A stretch of 64,000 nt of DNA from JAJECS01 sp965219705 (lineage in GTDB: Bacteria > Chloroflexota > UBA11872), in the NCBI GenBank assembly GCA_965219705.1, contig OZ244789.1:2480001-2544000 (forward strand), read 5' to 3'. A program made the translations under genes and the position numbers. Each line of letters starts with the position of its first letter. The stretch's first letter is position 1. Under the pieces are notes generated by a model, which did no database searches, was not told the origin of the DNA, and saw only the letters and a program-made list of their open reading frames with translations. Positions 61,276 to 64,000 of the stretch are shown piece by piece.

Positions 61276-61449
61276 CCCATGCTGCACGCAGCGCGGGCCA
61301 CCGGCGAATCCCCCCAGTTGTCATTCCGAGCCGCAGGCGAGGAATCTAGGACATTCGTTCTCGGGCGCGGGGGATAACGAAGTGCCAGCCCGGGCCTGGA
61401 TTCCGGCCCCGTATCGAGTACGGGGCAGGCTTTTCGCCGGAATGACGGA
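61276..61449. repeat. Composite of three intergenic repeats
   Basis: In order: a CATGCTGC-family hairpin (61276-61304), a CATTCCGAGCC...GCGAGGAATCT copy (61319-61350), a spacer, and a GGATTCCGG...CGCCGGAATGAC hairpin (61393-61449). The last has CCCCGTATCGAGTACGGGGC and AGGCTTTT (61407-61433) inserted in its loop. The spacer resembles the one at 38310-38354 read on the other strand. Confidence 0.8.
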
Positions 61450-61461
61450 TGGGCCGGTTGC

Positions 61462-62076
61462 TCACGCGCCGGCTGGTCGGTCGGTCGTGACGGAGAGCTC
61501 TCGGGTGACCGCGATGGTGTGCCGCCGCATCTCGGCGACCTTGACGTCGGACAGGCTCGTCGTGTCGAACGTGAGGGTCTCGCCGGAGACGGTGAGAGGT
61601 TCATGCGGCGTGTGCAGCGTCGCGCGCATGTCCTTCAGCCGATCGTGATCGAAGTGGCTTGGGTGGCGCTCGCCGCGCTCGGCGCGCGTCCGGTAGCGCT
61701 CGAAGAGCACGCCGGGATCGCCCGTGAGCACGACCTGGACCGGCAGGCAACCGGTCTCGCGTTCCAGTGCGCGGACGCGGGCGTTGTCATAGGACGGGAC
61801 TAGCGGCGATTCGATGATCACCGACACTCCGGCGGCCAGCAGTTCGCCGGCCACCCTGAACATCACGTCGATCGCGGCGGCGCCCAGACGCTTGGAGTCC
61901 TGGTAGTCGGTCGCTCCCAGCCGATCGAACAATTGCTCCTTGATGACGTCCTTCACTACCAGCGGCCAGCGCAACTCGCGGGACAGCGCCCGCGCGAGGG
62001 TCGTTTTGCCGGATGCCGGATACCCGTTGACGATCAGCAGCACGGGCAGTCGCTGGCGCTGGTGGGTAGGGTCCAC
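61462..62076 (-). CDS. AAA-family P-loop kinase-like protein
   Basis: A 204-aa P-loop protein. LPVLLIVNGYPASGKTTLAR is the Walker A. VVKDVIKEQLFDRLG is a lid or base-binding region, and IIESPLVPSYD, LTGDPGVLFERYRTRAERGE and RHPSHFDHDRLKDM follow. This looks like small kinases or zeta-toxin-like phosphotransferases that act on a small molecule. No substrate can be named. The GTG start is 2 nt after the stop of the nucleotidyltransferase gene, so the two form an operon. Confidence 0.8.
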   Translation of the reverse strand: MDPTHQRQRLPVLLIVNGYPASGKTTLARALSRELRWPLVVKDVIKEQLFDRLGATDYQDSKRLGAAAIDVMFRVAGELLAAGVSVIIESPLVPSYDNARVRALERETGCLPVQVVLTGDPGVLFERYRTRAERGERHPSHFDHDRLKDMRATLHTPHEPLTVSGETLTFDTTSLSDVKVAEMRRHTIAVTRELSVTTDRPAGA

Positions 62077-62078
62077 GC

Positions 62079-62963
62079 TCAGCCATCCTCAAACAGCGAC
62101 GCAATGAACGCCGTCGCTTCGGTATGTGCTTCCGGTGACGCTGCGGCAGGATCGCGCAGGTGGGCGGAGGTGGGCTCGTCGGGCCAGAGCCCGCCGGCGG
62201 GCGCCGTGGCCCGCTGACAGAGTTGCTCGTAGAGCGCGAGTTTCGCGGGCCGGTCTTGCTCAGCTACGGCCTGCTGAAACAGGGTCAAGAACGCGGGATC
62301 GTGCTCACGCAGATGGCTCACGGCGGCCTTCTCGCCCCGCCACCGCATCCCGCGGGTCGCAAAATATCCCGTAAAGGCATCGTCGAGGCCGTACAGCATC
62401 CGCAAATCAAGAGCTGCGGCGTATGCGGGGTCGTCAGACTTGAGCATCCGGCGGTTGTGCTGCCGGTCGTAGTTGATCTTGTTCCACGCGCGGTAGGCCG
62501 CGCCGGGCTCTGCCTCTGATGCCGCGGAGGACTGGCGAGCCTGGACCTGTGCTCTCGCGAGGTCCCCGTTTCGATCAAGCAAGATCCGCGCGGACTCCAA
62601 GTGCGATGCAATCATCCCCACCCATGCGCCGGCGTCCCGGGCGGATGCTGCATCGGCGATCTCCGCGATCTCGCGCGTCGTGGCGAAGATCACGTCGCCC
62701 ATGCGGCTGTCGATCTGAGTCACGGCCCCGCGCAGGGTGGCCCAATCCTCGTCGACGACGATCAAGAGATCGATATCGCTCGCGGAGTTCAGCGCCGACC
62801 GCTGGCCGGAACCCAAGAGGGCTGCGCCGTGGACGGCCGGGTGCGCCGCGAGGCGCCGCGCCACGTCATCGAGCGTCGCGTCGCTCGCCGGCGAGGGTGC
62901 GGCTCGATAGACGGGAGGCGGCGGGCGGCGGCTATGCCCTCGCTCGGGTCGCCCCACCGGCAT
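62079..62963 (-). CDS. Nucleotidyltransferase-fold protein
   Basis: A 294-aa protein. AALLGSGQRSALNSASDIDL carries the GS...DxD motif of minimal nucleotidyltransferases, with IFATTREIAEI and then a helical part (AWNKINYDRQHNRRMLKSDD; MLYGLDDAFTGYFATRG). It could adenylylate a drug or protein. The start is taken at ATG 62963, since a longer frame from 63017 overlaps uvrB. It is followed by an AAA kinase; NTase-kinase pairs occur in drug-resistance and toxin-like modules. Confidence 0.78.
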   Translation of the reverse strand: MPVGRPERGHSRRPPPPVYRAAPSPASDATLDDVARRLAAHPAVHGAALLGSGQRSALNSASDIDLLIVVDEDWATLRGAVTQIDSRMGDVIFATTREIAEIADAASARDAGAWVGMIASHLESARILLDRNGDLARAQVQARQSSAASEAEPGAAYRAWNKINYDRQHNRRMLKSDDPAYAAALDLRMLYGLDDAFTGYFATRGMRWRGEKAAVSHLREHDPAFLTLFQQAVAEQDRPAKLALYEQLCQRATAPAGGLWPDEPTSAHLRDPAAASPEAHTEATAFIASLFEDG

Positions 62964-63000
62964 TCTAGAATCGTCTCCCCTCTCCGCTTGTGCCCGCACT

Positions 63001-64000
63001 ATGGCTATCGCGCCCAATCCTGGAGCCCCCGCCGGTTTTCGGCTCGAGGCGCCCTATGGGCCGGCGGGCGACCAGCCCAAGGCGATTGCGCAACTCGTCG
63101 ACGGTATTCGCGCCGGTGATCGCTGTCAGACGCTGCTGGGCGTCACCGGCTCCGGCAAGACCTTCACCATCGCCAACGTTATCAACGCCGTGCAGCGCCC
63201 CGCGCTGGTGCTGGCGCACAACAAGACGCTGGCCGCCCAGTTGACCACAGAGTTGGCCGAATTCTTCCCGCACAACGCCGTCGAGTACTTCGTCAGCTAC
63301 TACGACTACTACCAGCCCGAGGCCTACGTGGCGCGGACCGACACCTACATCGAGAAAGAAACCGACATCAACTGGGAGATCGACAAGCTGCGGCTCTCCG
63401 CCACGCGCTCCCTCTTCGAGCGGCGCGACGTGATCATCGTCGCGTCGGTCTCGTGCATCTACGGCATCGGTTCGCCGGAGGACTACGGCCAGGTCAGCCT
63501 GGCGCTCGCGGCCGGCCAGGCGTATGACCGGCAATGGCTGCTTCGCCGGCTCGTCGGCATGCAGTACCAGCGCAACGACGCCGGGTTCCAGCGGGGCCGC
63601 TTTCGCGTGCGCGGCGACGTGGTGGAGATCCACCCGGCCTATGACGATTTCGTGCTGCGCTGCGAGTTCTTCGACGAGGAGCTGGAGCGCATCGCCAAGA
63701 TCGAGCCGCTGACGGGCGAGATTCTCGAGGACGTTGAGTCCGTCACCATTTATCCCGCGCGGTTCTACGTCACCCCGGCCGAGCGCCTCAACGAGGCGCT
63801 GCGCGCCGTCGAGGACGAGTTGACGGAATACGCGGCCCAGCTGGACGAGCGCGACAAGGTGCTCGAGGCCGCCCGGCTGCGCCAGCGCACCAATTTCGAC
63901 CTGGAGATGCTCCGCGAGACCGGCATGTGCTTCGGCATCGAGAACTACAGCCGTCACCTGAGCGGCCGGCGTCCCGGCCAGCCGCCCTGGGTGCTGCTCG
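63001..64000 (+). CDS. uvrB: Excinuclease ABC subunit B, 5' part (runs off window end)
   Basis: The first 333 codons of UvrB, the DNA-damage helicase-like subunit of nucleotide excision repair. The reading starts MAIAPNPGAPAGFRLEAPYG, then PAGDQPKAIAQLVDGIRAGD, Walker A LLGVTGSGKTFTIANV, LAHNKTLAAQLTTELAEFFP and the DNA-binding beta-hairpin SYYDYYQPEAYVARTDTYIE. SCIYGIGSPEDY and a YSRHLSGRRPGQPP follow. The C-terminal helicase and UvrC-binding parts lie beyond the window. It is divergent from the nucleotidyltransferase gene, with a TAGAAT at 62966. Confidence 0.97.
   Translation, partial: MAIAPNPGAPAGFRLEAPYGPAGDQPKAIAQLVDGIRAGDRCQTLLGVTGSGKTFTIANVINAVQRPALVLAHNKTLAAQLTTELAEFFPHNAVEYFVSYYDYYQPEAYVARTDTYIEKETDINWEIDKLRLSATRSLFERRDVIIVASVSCIYGIGSPEDYGQVSLALAAGQAYDRQWLLRRLVGMQYQRNDAGFQRGRFRVRGDVVEIHPAYDDFVLRCEFFDEELERIAKIEPLTGEILEDVESVTIYPARFYVTPAERLNEALRAVEDELTEYAAQLDERDKVLEAARLRQRTNFDLEMLRETGMCFGIENYSRHLSGRRPGQPPWVLL

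Overview
The window is GC-rich bacterial chromosome, densely packed, with many translationally coupled genes (ATGA, GTGA and TTGA overlaps) and frequent GTG and TTG starts. I think it is a Chloroflexota genome, perhaps from a marine or host-associated lineage. The reasons are the gene mix (sialidase-like, phytanoyl-CoA dioxygenase-like and six-hairpin-glycosidase-like genes beside standard housekeeping clusters), a long-type bacterial SRP RNA upstream of dnaX, a tryptophan T-box, and many short palindromic intergenic repeats. This placement is inference; no rRNA or tRNA gene was seen in the window.

Layout. 1-6.8 kb (minus strand): the 5' part of a sialidase-like gene, then a four-gene efflux/permease operon (membrane-fusion adaptor, 970-aa FtsX-type permease, two ABC ATPases, one with a C-terminal AbrB-like tail). 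6.9-10.2 kb: a sugar-phosphate isomerase-like gene and terminator, then a decayed defence region. It holds two restriction-modification genes reduced to N-terminus plus C-terminus, a DUF2283 gene pair and a PIN-domain gene pair. 10.4-15.9 kb: a second sialidase-like gene, a 68-bp-period tandem repeat array, then enolase-larB-larC and a beta-helix-like protein. 16-19.2 kb: a DHA2-type MFS transporter, two uncharacterised genes and an RNase HI-like gene with no standard start codon.

19.3-35.8 kb (plus strand): the division and cell-wall cluster mraZ-rsmH-ftsL-ftsI-ftsW-murG-murC-murB-ftsQ-ftsA-ftsZ, without mraY, murD, murE or murF. It continues into yggS-yggT-DUF167 and hisS-hisH-hisA-hisF. 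35.8-45.1 kb: accessory metabolism (DapA-like aldolase, zinc alcohol dehydrogenase, GNAT, PhyH-like dioxygenase, six-hairpin-glycosidase-like protein, VOC protein), a VapBC remnant, an alpha/beta hydrolase and threonine aldolase. 45.2-48.8 kb: SRP RNA with a clear promoter, then dnaX-ybaB-recR and a metal-dependent hydrolase.

48.7-57.5 kb (minus strand): a complete overlapping trp operon, trpE-G-D-C-F-(lipoprotein)-B-A-(hydrolase), behind a T-box leader with a UGG specifier and an intrinsic terminator. 57.5-60 kb: two divergent PLP enzymes. 60-64 kb: a membrane protein/winged-helix regulator pair with a possible operator, an AAA kinase/nucleotidyltransferase pair, and the 5' part of uvrB running off the window end.

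At least eight short repeat families occupy the intergenic gaps and are partly nested in one another. One hairpin module ending in CAGGCTCT or CAGGCTTT is inserted into two unrelated repeat families.
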